Source: Ochrobactrum sp. RH2CCR150
GTDB taxonomy: Bacteria > Pseudomonadota > Alphaproteobacteria > Rhizobiales > Rhizobiaceae
Assembly: GCA_014138095.1 (NCBI GenBank)
Contig: JACGXE010000004.1
Coordinates: 310,001 to 374,000 of the forward strand
Direction of reading: 5' to 3'
Length of the DNA: 64,000 nucleotides
Part shown: piece by piece, positions 18,024-26,417 of the stretch
Numbering within the stretch: position 1 is the stretch's first letter
Layout of the letters: each line of letters begins with the position of its first letter
Notes under the pieces: model-generated
What the model saw: the letters and a program-made list of their open reading frames with translations, nothing else
Told to the model about the DNA's origin: nothing
Database searches by the model: none
Made by a program: the position numbers and the translations under genes

Positions 18024-19109
18024 TCAGCCCTCGCGGATCTGTCCGCTCGCACGGCCCCAAAGGTCCTTGAAATCAAGATTTGGCGTATTCTTGATATTGT
18101 TTTCGTAGAAATCGTCGACGTTGTCTTTCGTCACGACTAAAGCCGTACCGTAAAACTCGCGATGATCTTTCGGCTCTTTCGATGGATCAAAGACACCGGC
18201 GCGGGCGCTATAGGGAATGGCCAGCCCCATTGAGCCTTGCCAGAATGGATCAGACGATACAGTTGCTGCAAACTCACCGTTTTTCACGGCTTCGACCGCT
18301 GTTCCAATACCATCAACGCCTGTGATTGGTATCTGTCCGGCAAGTCCTTCCGCTCGCAGTGCTTCCAGCGCACCGATGCCCATATCGTCATTGGCGCACC
18401 AGATACCCTTAATGTCATCGCCAAAACGGGTCAGCCATGCACTGACAACATCAAACGCTTTGCTCGACTGCCAATCAGCAACCTGAAAATCAAGAAGCTG
18501 CACATCAGGATGTGCAGCGAGAGCCTTCTCCAGACCTTGGCGACGATCGATAGCAACCGTGTTCGACAGCGTTCCGCCGAGGCCCAGAATCCCACCCTTC
18601 CCACCAATAGACTTGACCAGGATTTCAGCGGTTTCTGCGCCATAGCGCTGTCCGTCGAAGCTCACATGAGCAACGTAATAGGGATCGTGATCCCACGGAT
18701 GAAGGTCGGCAGGCTTGTTCCATTGTGTCAGCACATGGGCCTTGGCGGCGGCGCAGGCTTCAACGATAGGGCGCGCATCGGCTGCATCGTTTGGATCGAC
18801 ATTGATAACCGCATTGCCGCCGGTGCGCGCCAAGATTGCGCGAATATCAGCAATGCCCTTCTCGCTATCGCCTTCGGTAACAAGCGTCACATATTCGAGA
18901 CCAAGCGATTTTGCGAAGGCTTCGCCGCCTTTGTTCCACGCTGCGTGATACGGATTTGACAGCGAACGAATGGCATTGACCAGCGTTGGCTTCTGCTCGG
19001 CGAGCGCGCGCAGCGAAGACAATCCACCAAAAGCTGAGAGAGCACCAAGTCCTGCAGCACCCTTAATAAAGGCCCGCCTGTTGAATGGCACCGTACGAAT
19101 TAGGTTCAT
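18024..19109 (-). CDS. Tat-exported sugar ABC substrate-binding protein
   Basis: 361 aa Peripla_BP_4-family protein. The chosen ATG (19107-19109) follows GGGAGGAAAAACGC; a start at 19130 would overlap this ribosome-binding site. The signal peptide has a twin-arginine motif, NRRAFIKGAAGLGALSAF, with a cleavage region near LRALAEQ, so it is probably exported folded. The mature domain shows the ITGVDGIGTAVEAVKNGEF hinge region typical of sugar binders. First gene of the five-gene operon. Ligand unknown. Confidence 0.9.
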   Translation of the reverse strand: MNLIRTVPFNRRAFIKGAAGLGALSAFGGLSSLRALAEQKPTLVNAIRSLSNPYHAAWNKGGEAFAKSLGLEYVTLVTEGDSEKGIADIRAILARTGGNAVINVDPNDAADARPIVEACAAAKAHVLTQWNKPADLHPWDHDPYYVAHVSFDGQRYGAETAEILVKSIGGKGGILGLGGTLSNTVAIDRRQGLEKALAAHPDVQLLDFQVADWQSSKAFDVVSAWLTRFGDDIKGIWCANDDMGIGALEALRAEGLAGQIPITGVDGIGTAVEAVKNGEFAATVSSDPFWQGSMGLAIPYSARAGVFDPSKEPKDHREFYGTALVVTKDNVDDFYENNIKNTPNLDFKDLWGRASGQIREG

Positions 19110-19135
19110 GCGTTTTTCCTCCCAAAACACGCATT

Positions 19136-19147
19136 GACTAGCTAGTC
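19136..19147. promoter_or_regulatory. 12-bp perfect palindrome, candidate LacI-family operator
   Basis: GACTAGCTAGTC lies 26 bases upstream of the binding-protein start and is perfectly self-complementary. Palindromes of this size between a sugar operon and a divergent LacI gene are typical operators; assignment to the regulator at 19320 is inferred. Confidence 0.5.
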
Positions 19148-19155
19148 ACTAGCGT

Positions 19156-19169
19156 TGCATAGCTATGCA
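19156..19169. promoter_or_regulatory. 14-bp perfect palindrome, candidate LacI-family operator
   Basis: TGCATAGCTATGCA shares the central TAGCTA with the palindrome at 19136 and is centred 21 bases from it, two helical turns, so both could be occupied on the same DNA face. Confidence 0.55.
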
Positions 19170-19319
19170 GAGAGACCGTGCATCGTCAATAGAAAACTTT
19201 TGGAATTTTTACCGGCAACTCAAAAGCCAGTTCAAATCCTTGAAAGCGTTCGAGCATAATGGCAAAACGAAATCATATGATTGTTCAGAAAACTGGACAT
19301 GAACCGCAAAGGATATGGA

Positions 19320-20342
19320 ATGAAACGTAATAAGCCCTACGCATCCTCTACAGATGTGGCAAGATTGGCCGGCGTTTCTCAATCCGCAGTTTCTAGAACC
19401 TATAAGCCTGGTGCGAGCGTGTCTCCTGAAACACGCAAAAAAGTCATGGCAGCTGCCGAAGAGCTGGGCTATCGGCCAAGCTTTATCCCAAGCATCATGT
19501 TAAGCCATCGCTCGCGTCTGGTCGCCGTCGTGATTGGCGGGCTTTATAATCCATTCTACACATCAGTACTCGAAACCTTCTCCAAAATGCTTCAAGCGGA
19601 AGGCTGGCGTATTTTGCTTGTACATGTCGAAAGTGGACACACCTTCGATGACATAGTACCCATGCTTGCAGGGTACCGGGTCGACGCCATCGTCAGCGCA
19701 CTCGCAGTTTTAAGTCCGGAGGCGCTGGAACAGCTATCGCAATTGCGTGTACCGGTGATTTCTTTCAACACCCGCTTTTCTGGAGATTGGGTTTATTCAA
19801 TCAGCTGTGACAGCGTCGGCGCATCGCGCGTCATGGCAGAGCACTTCATTGAGCGCGGCGCACGCAAGTTTGCCTATATAACCGGTCCAATTGACAGTCA
19901 GGCTAACATTGATCGACAGCTTGGTTTTTGTCAGCGCCTCGATGAAACAGGATTTGAGTCCCCGTTCATTTTGGAAGGCGACTATCGGTATGAAGCGGGT
20001 TACGCAGCAATCCGACAGCTGAAAGACATGGTAAGCTCAGCAACAAAACTGCCAGATGCAATCTATTGTGCAAACGATCTGTTAGCGCTTGGCGCCATAG
20101 ATGCATTGCGTCAAGAAGTTGGCGTTCGTATTCCCGATGACATCATGGTTGGTGGTTACGATAATATTGCGGAAGCAGGTTGGGCTGCTTATAATCTCAC
20201 CACTCTCGTCCATGACGGCCAAAGAATGGTTGAGCGAGCGATAGAGATACTGACGATGAGTGAGATGGGACAGCTTCTTGATTCGGACCAGCAGTCTGTA
20301 ATCGAATCGCCGTTAATTGTCCGAAAGAGCACCACGATTTAA
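19320..20342 (+). CDS. LacI-family transcriptional regulator
   Basis: 340 aa. The N-terminal LacI helix-turn-helix (SSTDVARLAGVSQSAVSRTYKPGASVSPETRKKV) is followed by a periplasmic-binding-protein-like sensor domain with YCANDLLALGAIDALRQ. The ATG at 19320 has AAAGGA upstream; upstream TTG and ATG codons (19281, 19299) lie before that site and are less likely. It is divergent from the 13619-19109 sugar operon and is its probable repressor. Confidence 0.92.
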   Translation: MKRNKPYASSTDVARLAGVSQSAVSRTYKPGASVSPETRKKVMAAAEELGYRPSFIPSIMLSHRSRLVAVVIGGLYNPFYTSVLETFSKMLQAEGWRILLVHVESGHTFDDIVPMLAGYRVDAIVSALAVLSPEALEQLSQLRVPVISFNTRFSGDWVYSISCDSVGASRVMAEHFIERGARKFAYITGPIDSQANIDRQLGFCQRLDETGFESPFILEGDYRYEAGYAAIRQLKDMVSSATKLPDAIYCANDLLALGAIDALRQEVGVRIPDDIMVGGYDNIAEAGWAAYNLTTLVHDGQRMVERAIEILTMSEMGQLLDSDQQSVIESPLIVRKSTTI

Positions 20343-20383
20343 ATCTCGAGAGAGGTAGTGAGATTACTCTCCCATTTTTTAGT

Positions 20384-20428
20384 AACGTTAAGGTTGCAAC
20401 TCATCAAAGTTGAGAGCTAACGTTTTTT
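20384..20428 (+). terminator. Probable terminator of the LacI gene
   Basis: Outer arms 20384-20390 and 20418-20424 pair perfectly, with weaker pairing inside. The right arm runs into six T (20423-20428). It stands 41 bases after the regulator stop codon. Confidence 0.5.
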
Positions 20429-20510
20429 CGAAATATGGATCAACAACGGTTGAATCCATTCAAATACCACATTTAAAAGGCCGCCGTCATTTCAGTTTCA
20501 AAATTTCACA

Positions 20511-21078
20511 TTATTTCTTCACTGTGTCTTCTAAAAAGAAACGGCCAAGCGGATTCTGATAAAAACCATCGATATTCTTTCCCGTAACATTAATATATGG
20601 GCTGTAATAAAGATCGACCCAGTTGACGTCGTCTTTCGCCATTTTTTGCAAATCAATATACATCTCTTCGCGCTTCTTCGGATCGAGTTCAAGGCGCGCA
20701 GCTGCGACAAGGTCTTTCACCTTCTCATTATTACAGCGCGTCATGTAATTCATATTCGTATCGTGACCTAACACAAATGTGGTTTTCTGGTCAGGGTTGA
20801 GGACGTCGTTGGTCCAGTACATAACCGAAATATCATAGTCGCCGGCAATTAGCATATCCCAGCTTTGACTCGGACCGACTTTCTGCAAATTTACTGTAAC
20901 GCCCGCTTTCTGAAGCTGCTGCTGTAGTAGGACAGCAATTTGCTCGTCGGTTTCGTTGCCGACATTAACAATATAATTAAGCGAAAGATTGGATGCGCTG
21001 GCATCGGCAAGCATCTGCTTGGCTTTCTCAGGATCATAAGGACGCTTCAGGTTATCCGCATAATGATAGAGCGCACCT
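20511..21078 (-). pseudogene. Truncated peptide/oligosaccharide ABC substrate-binding protein (C-terminal part)
   Basis: About 190 codons matching the C-terminal lobe of the SBP_bac_5 (DppA/OppA) family: YHYADNLKRPYDPEKAKQML is the typical mid-domain segment, and the end LYYSPYINVTGKNIDGFY is also typical. A full protein has about 500-530 residues, so roughly the first 300 are absent, including the signal peptide. The gene is cut exactly where the 3' half of a tRNA-Thr begins (21079); codons further upstream are tRNA sequence, not protein. No transporter genes accompany it. A broken remnant formed by recombination. Confidence 0.85.
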
Positions 21079-21122
21079 TTCGTAATGATGGGGTCACGTG
21101 TTCGAGTCACGTAAGCGGCACC
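21079..21122 (+). tRNA. 3' half of tRNA-Thr(CGT), attachment-site remnant
   Basis: The sequence fits tRNA positions 32-76 exactly: anticodon loop TTCGTAA (anticodon CGT, Thr), 3' anticodon stem TGATG, variable loop GGGTC, T stem ACGTG, T loop TTCGAGT, T stem CACGT, acceptor strand AAGCGGC, discriminator A and encoded CCA. No 5' half is present: a GCCGCTT acceptor strand is absent upstream, where the peptide-binding gene fragment lies instead. A half tRNA starting in the anticodon loop is the normal product of tyrosine-recombinase integration at a tRNA gene. It cannot make a functional tRNA. Confidence 0.88.
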
Positions 21123-21427
21123 ATAAAATCAATGACTTAGCTAGTTTTCGTTTTTGACACATTGATGCTAGCAATCAAATAGCAATCACCTTCGTTAATC
21201 GTAATTTGCTCTGCAAAACTGCCTTATCAAGCAGCATAGAATCCCTGTGGAAAAACGTTCGGGAACATACAGAACCCGCCTGAGCCACTCGTCATTACAT
21301 TTAATGCTTCTCAATTTCTGTATTGTCGAACTCGACTATTCTTGTTGTTATGTTAACAACAAGTTCGGTCGCCTTTCGTAATCAAACACAATCTGGCTTG
21401 CCACTATGGGGTGATCCGTTTGGAATG
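21123..21427. other. Gene-free 305-bp stretch between tRNA remnant and IS remnant
   Basis: No coding sequence is recognisable in any frame. It contains a perfect 10-bp inverted repeat (arms 21342-21351 and 21355-21364, three-base loop) and, at 21373-21383, an exact second copy of the 11-base CCTTTCGTAAT that spans the junction at 21076-21086. If the island model is right, this is chromosomal DNA downstream of the original tRNA gene or debris of a further integration. Confidence 0.5.
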
Positions 21428-21435
21428 TTAGTGCA

Positions 21436-22308
21436 TGCCGGGTCGACTGGCCACTGCTGGTGTTAACGCCGGTCCATTTTGGCGAGGCCTGAGGGCTGCT
21501 TCGGGTGCCGGTGGCTTAAAAGCCCAGCGATGAGTGGCGCCGCACTGTGTTGTAATGCTGCCTCCAGTTTTTGATGATGATCTTCGCCTCCTTGAGCGTA
21601 TAGAAGATTTCGCCGTTGAGCCGTTAGTCATGCAGCTTCGAGTTAAAGCTCTCGCAATAGCCGTTTTCCCATGGGCTTTCCGGCATGATGTAGGCGGTTT
21701 TGGCACCGACTATTGCGATCCACTCCCGGAGTGCTTTGGCGATGAACTCCGGGCAGTTGTAAGAATGAATATGGGTGGGGATGCCGCGCAGGATGAAGAG
21801 ATCGGAAAGCACGTCGATGACATCGACGGCCTTCAGTTTTCTCTCGACCCTGATGGCAATACATTCTCGCGCGAATTCGTCGATCACGTTGAGCATGCGG
21901 ATTTTCCTGCCATTGTGCGTGCAATCCTCGACGAAGTCGTAGGACCATACATGGTTGGGATATTCCGGTCGAAGCCGCATGCACGAACTGTCGTTCAACC
22001 ACAGCCGACCGCGCTTCGGTTGCTTCTCAGCCCCTCCCAGCCCCTCCCGTCGCCAGATGCGTTCGACCTCTTGACGTTCACGATCCAGCCAGCATGATGC
22101 AGCATCGCCGTTATACGACGATAGCCATAGCGACCATACTGGAGGGCGAGCGCCGTGATGTCCGCAGTCAATGCTGCTTCATCATCCGGAGTCTTTGCGA
22201 TCTTGCGCTGCGTGGAACGATGTTGACCCAAGACTCGGCACTCCCGTCTCTCGGACACCTTCAGGTCATCGATCACATGGTCCACGCAAGCGCGGCGACG
22301 AGCGGGGC
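21436..22308 (-). pseudogene. IS3-family transposase OrfB (broken)
   Basis: Integrase-core (rve) domain in pieces. The N-terminal part lies about 22040-22285 (YGRYGYRRITAMLHHAGW). The frame then shifts near a duplicated AGCCCCTCCC at about 22027-22046. The core 21624-21998 has the Asp in VWSYDFVED, the second Asp in VIDEF, and Glu in SPWENGYCESF. A TAA at 21627 then replaces a sense codon before RLNGEIFYTL, in the same frame, and a further shift near 21530 separates HSSLGF from KPPAPEA. At least three lesions exclude an active enzyme. Confidence 0.85.
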
Positions 22309-22587
22309 TCAGAAGTTTCCCTTGGCGGCCTCAACTAAAATCATCTTGTCCAAGGTGAGGTCGGAAACAGCGCGCCGGAGCCGGGCATTCTCCGCTTCCA
22401 GCTCCTTCAGGCGCTTTACCTGGTCGTCCTTCAAGCCGCCATATTCGCTCCGCCACCGGTAATATGTAACTTCCGTCACACCCATCGAGCGGATCGCTTC
22501 CCCCATCGATTTTCCCTGCGCATTCAGCACGTCAACCTGGCGAAGCTTCGTGACTATCTCTTCTGTCTTGCGTGTTCCGCTGGGCAA
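22309..22587 (-). CDS. IS3-family OrfA (helix-turn-helix protein)
   Basis: 92 aa HTH_Tnp_1-type protein: RKTEEIVTKLRQVDVL begins the helix-turn-helix and the C-terminal half RLKELEAENARLRRAVSDLTL is a leucine-zipper-like coiled coil, ending AAKGNF as in many orfA proteins. Intact, but without a working OrfB it cannot support transposition on its own. Confidence 0.85.
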   Translation of the reverse strand: MPSGTRKTEEIVTKLRQVDVLNAQGKSMGEAIRSMGVTEVTYYRWRSEYGGLKDDQVKRLKELEAENARLRRAVSDLTLDKMILVEAAKGNF

Positions 22588-22695
22588 TCGATTCGCAGGA
22601 TCGATTGCTTATCCAGCTCCAATCGCTGCCATTTCAATATCCTTCTGAGGCTCATAAGGCATACTTCAAGAAGGGTCACTTTTCAGGGGGCAGGC

Positions 22696-22806
22696 CAGAT
22701 TGCCGAGATGGCCATTGTTGATCCGACTGCAGGCGGGAATCCGACCGAACTCACCAAAAAGGATGCGCTTAAACTTCTTGAGCAAAGCATCGTTGGCAAC
22801 GGTTGA
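22696..22806 (+). pseudogene. Iron-containing alcohol dehydrogenase, C-terminal remnant
   Basis: An open stretch of 36 codons then TGA reads QIAEMAIVDPTAGGNPTELT and onward to LLEQSIVGNG, the typical end of class III iron-containing alcohol dehydrogenases (DPxxGGNP then a final helix). The remaining about 350 codons are missing; the sequence starts at the right edge of the IS remnant. No 5' part of such a gene is seen on the other side of the IS, so it is not a simple insertion but includes a deletion. Confidence 0.65.
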
Positions 22807-22922
22807 GGATAGCGATTTTTTCCCGCAAAACTGTGTAACGTTTTGCTTGCAACAAAAATATAGAAAGCTAATAGTTAGGCCGAAAAAACAAGCATCGCAC
22901 CGAAGCGGGGGGCGATGCATCT

Positions 22923-22956
22923 GGAGAGCGGGTTCTTGGGGAGGAGCCCGCTCTCC
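22923..22956 (+). terminator. Hairpin between alcohol dehydrogenase remnant and dctD
   Basis: Perfect 10-bp arms 22923-22932 and 22947-22956, followed on the plus strand by TTCATTTT. It ends the plus-strand remnant transcript or, more loosely, the minus-strand dctBD operon, whose stop is 13 bases away. Confidence 0.55.
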
Positions 22957-22968
22957 TTCATTTTAGTG

Positions 22969-24318
22969 CTATTCATTGGATCGATAGTCAGCGCGGCTGA
23001 TGCCGTGGCGCTGCATCTTGTCGTAGAAGGTCTTTCGCGGAATGCCGAGCGCCTTGATCGTTTCCTGCACATTGCCACTATTGGCGGCAAGTGTTTCGCG
23101 GATCAGCGTTTCTTCATAACGCTCCAGACGCTTCGGCAAAGGCTCCTGATCATCCGCCACCGGGCGGTTCGTGCTATTGGCGGTCGCGACACCCAGCGCC
23201 ACGCGGTCGGCAAAGTGTGCAAGTTCACGCACATTGCCGGGCCACATGTGCCCCATCAGATGACGATGCGTGGCGGCGTCGATCTCAGGCACGTCGCGGT
23301 TGAAGCGCTTTGCCGCACGCGTCAGAAAATGTGCGAAGAGCAGCGGAATATCCTCACGGCGTTCCCGCAGCGGCGGTATCGAAAGCGTCACCACATTGAG
23401 CCGATAGTAAAGGTCCTCGCGAAAATCTCCGCGTTGCGCCGGATCGCCGAGATCGATCTTGGCAGCCGCCACCACGCGCAGATTGACCGGGCGGATTTCA
23501 TTGGTGCCGAGCGGGGTGATTTCACGCATTTCCAGCACGCGCAGCAGTTTCACCTGCGTTGCTGCCGGCATGCTTTCAATCTCGTCGAGAAACAGCGTGC
23601 CGCCGCTTGCATGTTCGATGCGTCCCAGCCGTTTTTTCTGCGCGCCTGTAAAGGCACCGGCCTCATGGCCGAACAATTCGCTTTCAATCACGGTTTCCGG
23701 TAGCGCACCACAATTGAGCGCAACGAAATTGCCTTTGCGACGGCGGCTCCAATTGTGCAGCAGCTGGGCCACGACCTCCTTGCCGCTGCCGGTTTCACCC
23801 GCCACCAGCACGTCCACATCAGTATCCGCAATGTCACGCAATGTCCGGCGCAGATTTTCCATCGCAGGCGTCTGGCCGATCAGCGGCAGATCGCCTTCTG
23901 CATCGGTCGCTGCGGCGCGCAATGCTCGATTTTCAAGCACGAGCTGGCGCTTCTCACCGGCACGCCGAATGCTGTGCACAAGACGGTCGGCAGCAAAGGG
24001 CTTGGCAATGAAATCATAGGCGCCGTCCTGAATGGCCTGAACCGCCATCGGAATATCTCCATGGCCGGTAATCAATATCACCGGCAAATCCGCGTCGATG
24101 GATTTGATCCGCGCGAAGAATTGCAAGCCATCGATCTGCGGCATCCGCACATCGGAAACGACGACACCCTCAAAATCCGCCGTGACATCCGTCAGCGCGT
24201 CGATGGCGTTGCCATAATCGGCGACCGCAAAACCGGCAAGCTCCAGCGTCTGCCGCGTGGCGCGGCGCAAAGCCTTGTCATCATCAACGAGAATAACGGG
24301 AAGAGAATTATCCATCAT
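22969..24318 (-). CDS. dctD: C4-dicarboxylate transport response regulator, sigma-54 activator
   Basis: 449 aa NtrC-family protein: receiver domain (about 5-120, phospho-Asp in [12 protein letters not shown]), AAA+ domain (about 145-370) with Walker A GETGSGKE and the sigma-54-contact loop GAFTGA, and a C-terminal Fis-type helix-turn-helix ([21 protein letters not shown]). Activates dctA from the palindromes at 26181 and 26214. Its start overlaps the dctB stop by four bases. DctD identity rests on family plus the dctB/dctA neighbours. Confidence 0.93.
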   Translation of the reverse strand: MMDNSLPVILVDDDKALRRATRQTLELAGFAVADYGNAIDALTDVTADFEGVVVSDVRMPQIDGLQFFARIKSIDADLPVILITGHGDIPMAVQAIQDGAYDFIAKPFAADRLVHSIRRAGEKRQLVLENRALRAAATDAEGDLPLIGQTPAMENLRRTLRDIADTDVDVLVAGETGSGKEVVAQLLHNWSRRRKGNFVALNCGALPETVIESELFGHEAGAFTGAQKKRLGRIEHASGGTLFLDEIESMPAATQVKLLRVLEMREITPLGTNEIRPVNLRVVAAAKIDLGDPAQRGDFREDLYYRLNVVTLSIPPLRERREDIPLLFAHFLTRAAKRFNRDVPEIDAATHRHLMGHMWPGNVRELAHFADRVALGVATANSTNRPVADDQEPLPKRLERYEETLIRETLAANSGNVQETIKALGIPRKTFYDKMQRHGISRADYRSNE

Positions 24319-26171
24319 GCTTTTCTCAATTCGACGCGGAAGACCGTGCCCTTGGCACTGCTTTCCGCAGATATGGTCCCGCCATAATCAGTGACGATTT
24401 CCTTGACGATCACCAGACCAAGGCCGAGGCCCTTTTCCTTCGAGGTGTTGAAGGGCGAAAACAGGTTGTCGCGAATATGTTGCGGCATGCCCGGCCCGTT
24501 ATCGGATACGGTGACCAGCACCGTCTCATGTTTTGCCGTAGCGCGCACTTCAATGCGCCCTTCATGGCCTCTGACTTCAACCGCCTCCAGCGCGTTCTGA
24601 AACAGATTGATGAGAACCTGTTCCAGCCGAAGGGAATGTCCGACGACACGAAGATCGGGCGGCGGCAATTCAATATCCAGCTGATCCATACGGCCGGAAA
24701 AGCGGCTGCGCAGCAGCACGAGCGCACCCGTTATGACCTGACTGAGCGGTGTCGGCTCGGAAGGCGAACGCCCCTTGCGGGCAAGAGCCTTAAGGTCGCC
24801 GGTAATGGTGCCGATGCGGTCGGTCAGTGCGGCTATTTCATCGAGATTTTCCGTTGCGGCATCCAGCTGGCTTCGCGAGAGAAAAGTCTTCGCATTGTCC
24901 GCATAGGCCCTTATCGTCGCGACAGGCTGGTTGATTTCATGTGCCACGCCCGCCGCCACCTGTCCCATGATGGCCAGACGGTTGGCGTGAACCAGATCCT
25001 GCTGCACACCCTGCAACATGGATTCGGTGCGATGATGATCGCTGATCTCCGCTTCGAGCCGGTCTCGCGCCAGACTGAGATCGCGTGTGCGTTCCTCGAC
25101 GCGCTGCTCCAGCTCCAGTTGTGTGCGCCCGGCAGCGGCAATGCGCGCCACAACCTTCTGCCGCCTGCGCAGCAGCAGCCCGGCAATCGTTGCAATAGCA
25201 GTCAGGATGATGAAGGCAATCAGGCGTGCCTCACGCACCGCACCGGGAATCTGTGGTTTTGTCGGGGCCATGCTGTACATCTGCCAGGGTGTGGACGACA
25301 CCGTGGAATGAATGGCCAGAAACTGCGTGCTGCGCCCCTCACCCGGCAGTTGCGCATTCATCAGCAGCACATCACCCTCGCCCACCGGCGTCATGGACAG
25401 CGGCAAAGGTTGCAACGGTACGTCGCCGAATTGCAGACTGTCGCGGATGGATTGGGATTGTTCCGGACCGATGCGACCGATGGTCATAAAACGCCATGAC
25501 GGCAGGCTGGTTATGAGCACGATATTGCGTTCGTCCGTCACGAAAGTGGGACGCCCCGCATTGCGCCAGTCCTGTTCCAGATCGTCAAATTCCAGTTTCA
25601 CGACAATGACACCGAGCGGCCCATGGGGGCCATCGACGCGCCGCGAGATATAAAGGCCCGGGCGGAAACTCACATTACCGAGCGCAAAATATTCCTCGCC
25701 GCCATTGATCAGGGCTTGCTGGAAATAAGGCCGGAACTTGTAATCATTGCCGACAAAGCTGACCGGGCCGCGCCAGTTGCTGGCTGCAATCGCGATCCCG
25801 TCCATCCCGACCAGATAGATCACTGCCGCCTGCGTGCCCTCCGCAAGCGTTTCCAGCTTCCGGTTCGCGGGAACGATGGTCGCAGCAGTATTATCCTGAA
25901 GCGCCGATGCCAGTTCCTGATCCTTCGACAGAACAAGTGACAAAGCGCGTTGCTTGTCGAGCACAGCCCTTAGCAGCGCCGTGTTGAGATTGGCATCAAT
26001 GCGCGCCTGTTCGCTCAATGCCACGACGGCGCGCTCATGCGCGGTGTTGCCGACCAGCCAGAATGCCAGTGCGAAGAACACGGCACATATGAGCGCAAAC
26101 AAAGCCCAGGCCCTCCGATTGGAGGCCCGAAGATCTGCTTCGTCAATGATCGGCGGCGCCAGCTTATTCAT
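24315..26171 (-). CDS. dctB: C4-dicarboxylate transport sensor histidine kinase
   Basis: 618 aa membrane kinase. A transmembrane helix (about 20-43), a periplasmic double-PAS-type sensor (about 44-310), a second helix ([19 protein letters not shown]), a coiled coil, then the kinase core with phospho-His in [16 protein letters not shown] and ATP-binding boxes [17 protein letters not shown] and GLGLGLVIV. It senses external succinate, malate or fumarate and phosphorylates DctD. Its start is close to the activator sites, divergent from dctA. Confidence 0.93.
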   Translation of the reverse strand: MNKLAPPIIDEADLRASNRRAWALFALICAVFFALAFWLVGNTAHERAVVALSEQARIDANLNTALLRAVLDKQRALSLVLSKDQELASALQDNTAATIVPANRKLETLAEGTQAAVIYLVGMDGIAIAASNWRGPVSFVGNDYKFRPYFQQALINGGEEYFALGNVSFRPGLYISRRVDGPHGPLGVIVVKLEFDDLEQDWRNAGRPTFVTDERNIVLITSLPSWRFMTIGRIGPEQSQSIRDSLQFGDVPLQPLPLSMTPVGEGDVLLMNAQLPGEGRSTQFLAIHSTVSSTPWQMYSMAPTKPQIPGAVREARLIAFIILTAIATIAGLLLRRRQKVVARIAAAGRTQLELEQRVEERTRDLSLARDRLEAEISDHHRTESMLQGVQQDLVHANRLAIMGQVAAGVAHEINQPVATIRAYADNAKTFLSRSQLDAATENLDEIAALTDRIGTITGDLKALARKGRSPSEPTPLSQVITGALVLLRSRFSGRMDQLDIELPPPDLRVVGHSLRLEQVLINLFQNALEAVEVRGHEGRIEVRATAKHETVLVTVSDNGPGMPQHIRDNLFSPFNTSKEKGLGLGLVIVKEIVTDYGGTISAESSAKGTVFRVELRKA

Positions 26172-26180
26172 GGACGATAC

Positions 26181-26198
26181 TGTGCGATATTTCGCACA
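26181..26198. promoter_or_regulatory. DctD-type upstream activator site 1
   Basis: TGTGCGATATTTCGCACA, an 18-bp palindrome with perfect seven-base arms, about 125 bases upstream of the sigma-54 promoter. Matches the kind of tandem enhancer sites used by DctD. Confidence 0.75.
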
Positions 26199-26213
26199 AA
26201 TTGGAAAGCATAA

Positions 26214-26231
26214 TGTGTAATAGTTCGCACA
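26214..26231. promoter_or_regulatory. DctD-type upstream activator site 2
   Basis: An 18-bp weaker dyad with TGTG and CACA ends and a shared TTCGCACA half-site, centred 33 bases from site 1, about three helical turns. Tandem strong and weak sites are the known arrangement for DctD. Confidence 0.7.
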
Positions 26232-26305
26232 ATATAGGGTAAACTCATTCCCGCATTTCCAATAATATTGATATTATTCAATATGATAGGTGATACCGCG
26301 CAAAC

Positions 26306-26321
26306 TGGCACGGACATTGCA
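26306..26321 (+). promoter_or_regulatory. Sigma-54 promoter of dctA
   Basis: TGGCAC, five bases, TTGCA: an exact match to the -24/-12 consensus, with the invariant GG and GC ten bases apart. It lies about 97 bases before the dctA start. Confidence 0.9.
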
Positions 26322-26417
26322 AATAGAACCTCCAACAGCGGTCGAGGGCCGTTGAAATCTCAGATTGAAGGCTCGGGAGGCTGGACAGTATCCAGACTGA
26401 GCCAAACGGAGGACACA

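Larger units (their letters stand above)
21428..22690 (-). mobile_element. Decayed IS3-family insertion sequence
   Basis: Contains an orfA-type gene (22309-22587) and a broken orfB-type DDE transposase region in the order and orientation of IS3-family elements. The ends are approximate: the right end is set by the start of the alcohol dehydrogenase remnant at 22696, the left by the end of recognisable orfB similarity. I could not find matching terminal inverted repeats or a target duplication, so the element is probably truncated or rearranged as well as inactive. Confidence 0.75.

Noticed and set aside
21079..21110. Extra N-terminal residues of the peptide-binding fragment
   Set aside because: These codons are the tRNA-Thr 3' half read in reverse, so they are not part of the protein family match.
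26268..26417. Upstream extension of dctA
   Set aside because: It would translate through the exact sigma-54 promoter; the ATG at 26418 has GGAGGA and the normal family N-terminus.
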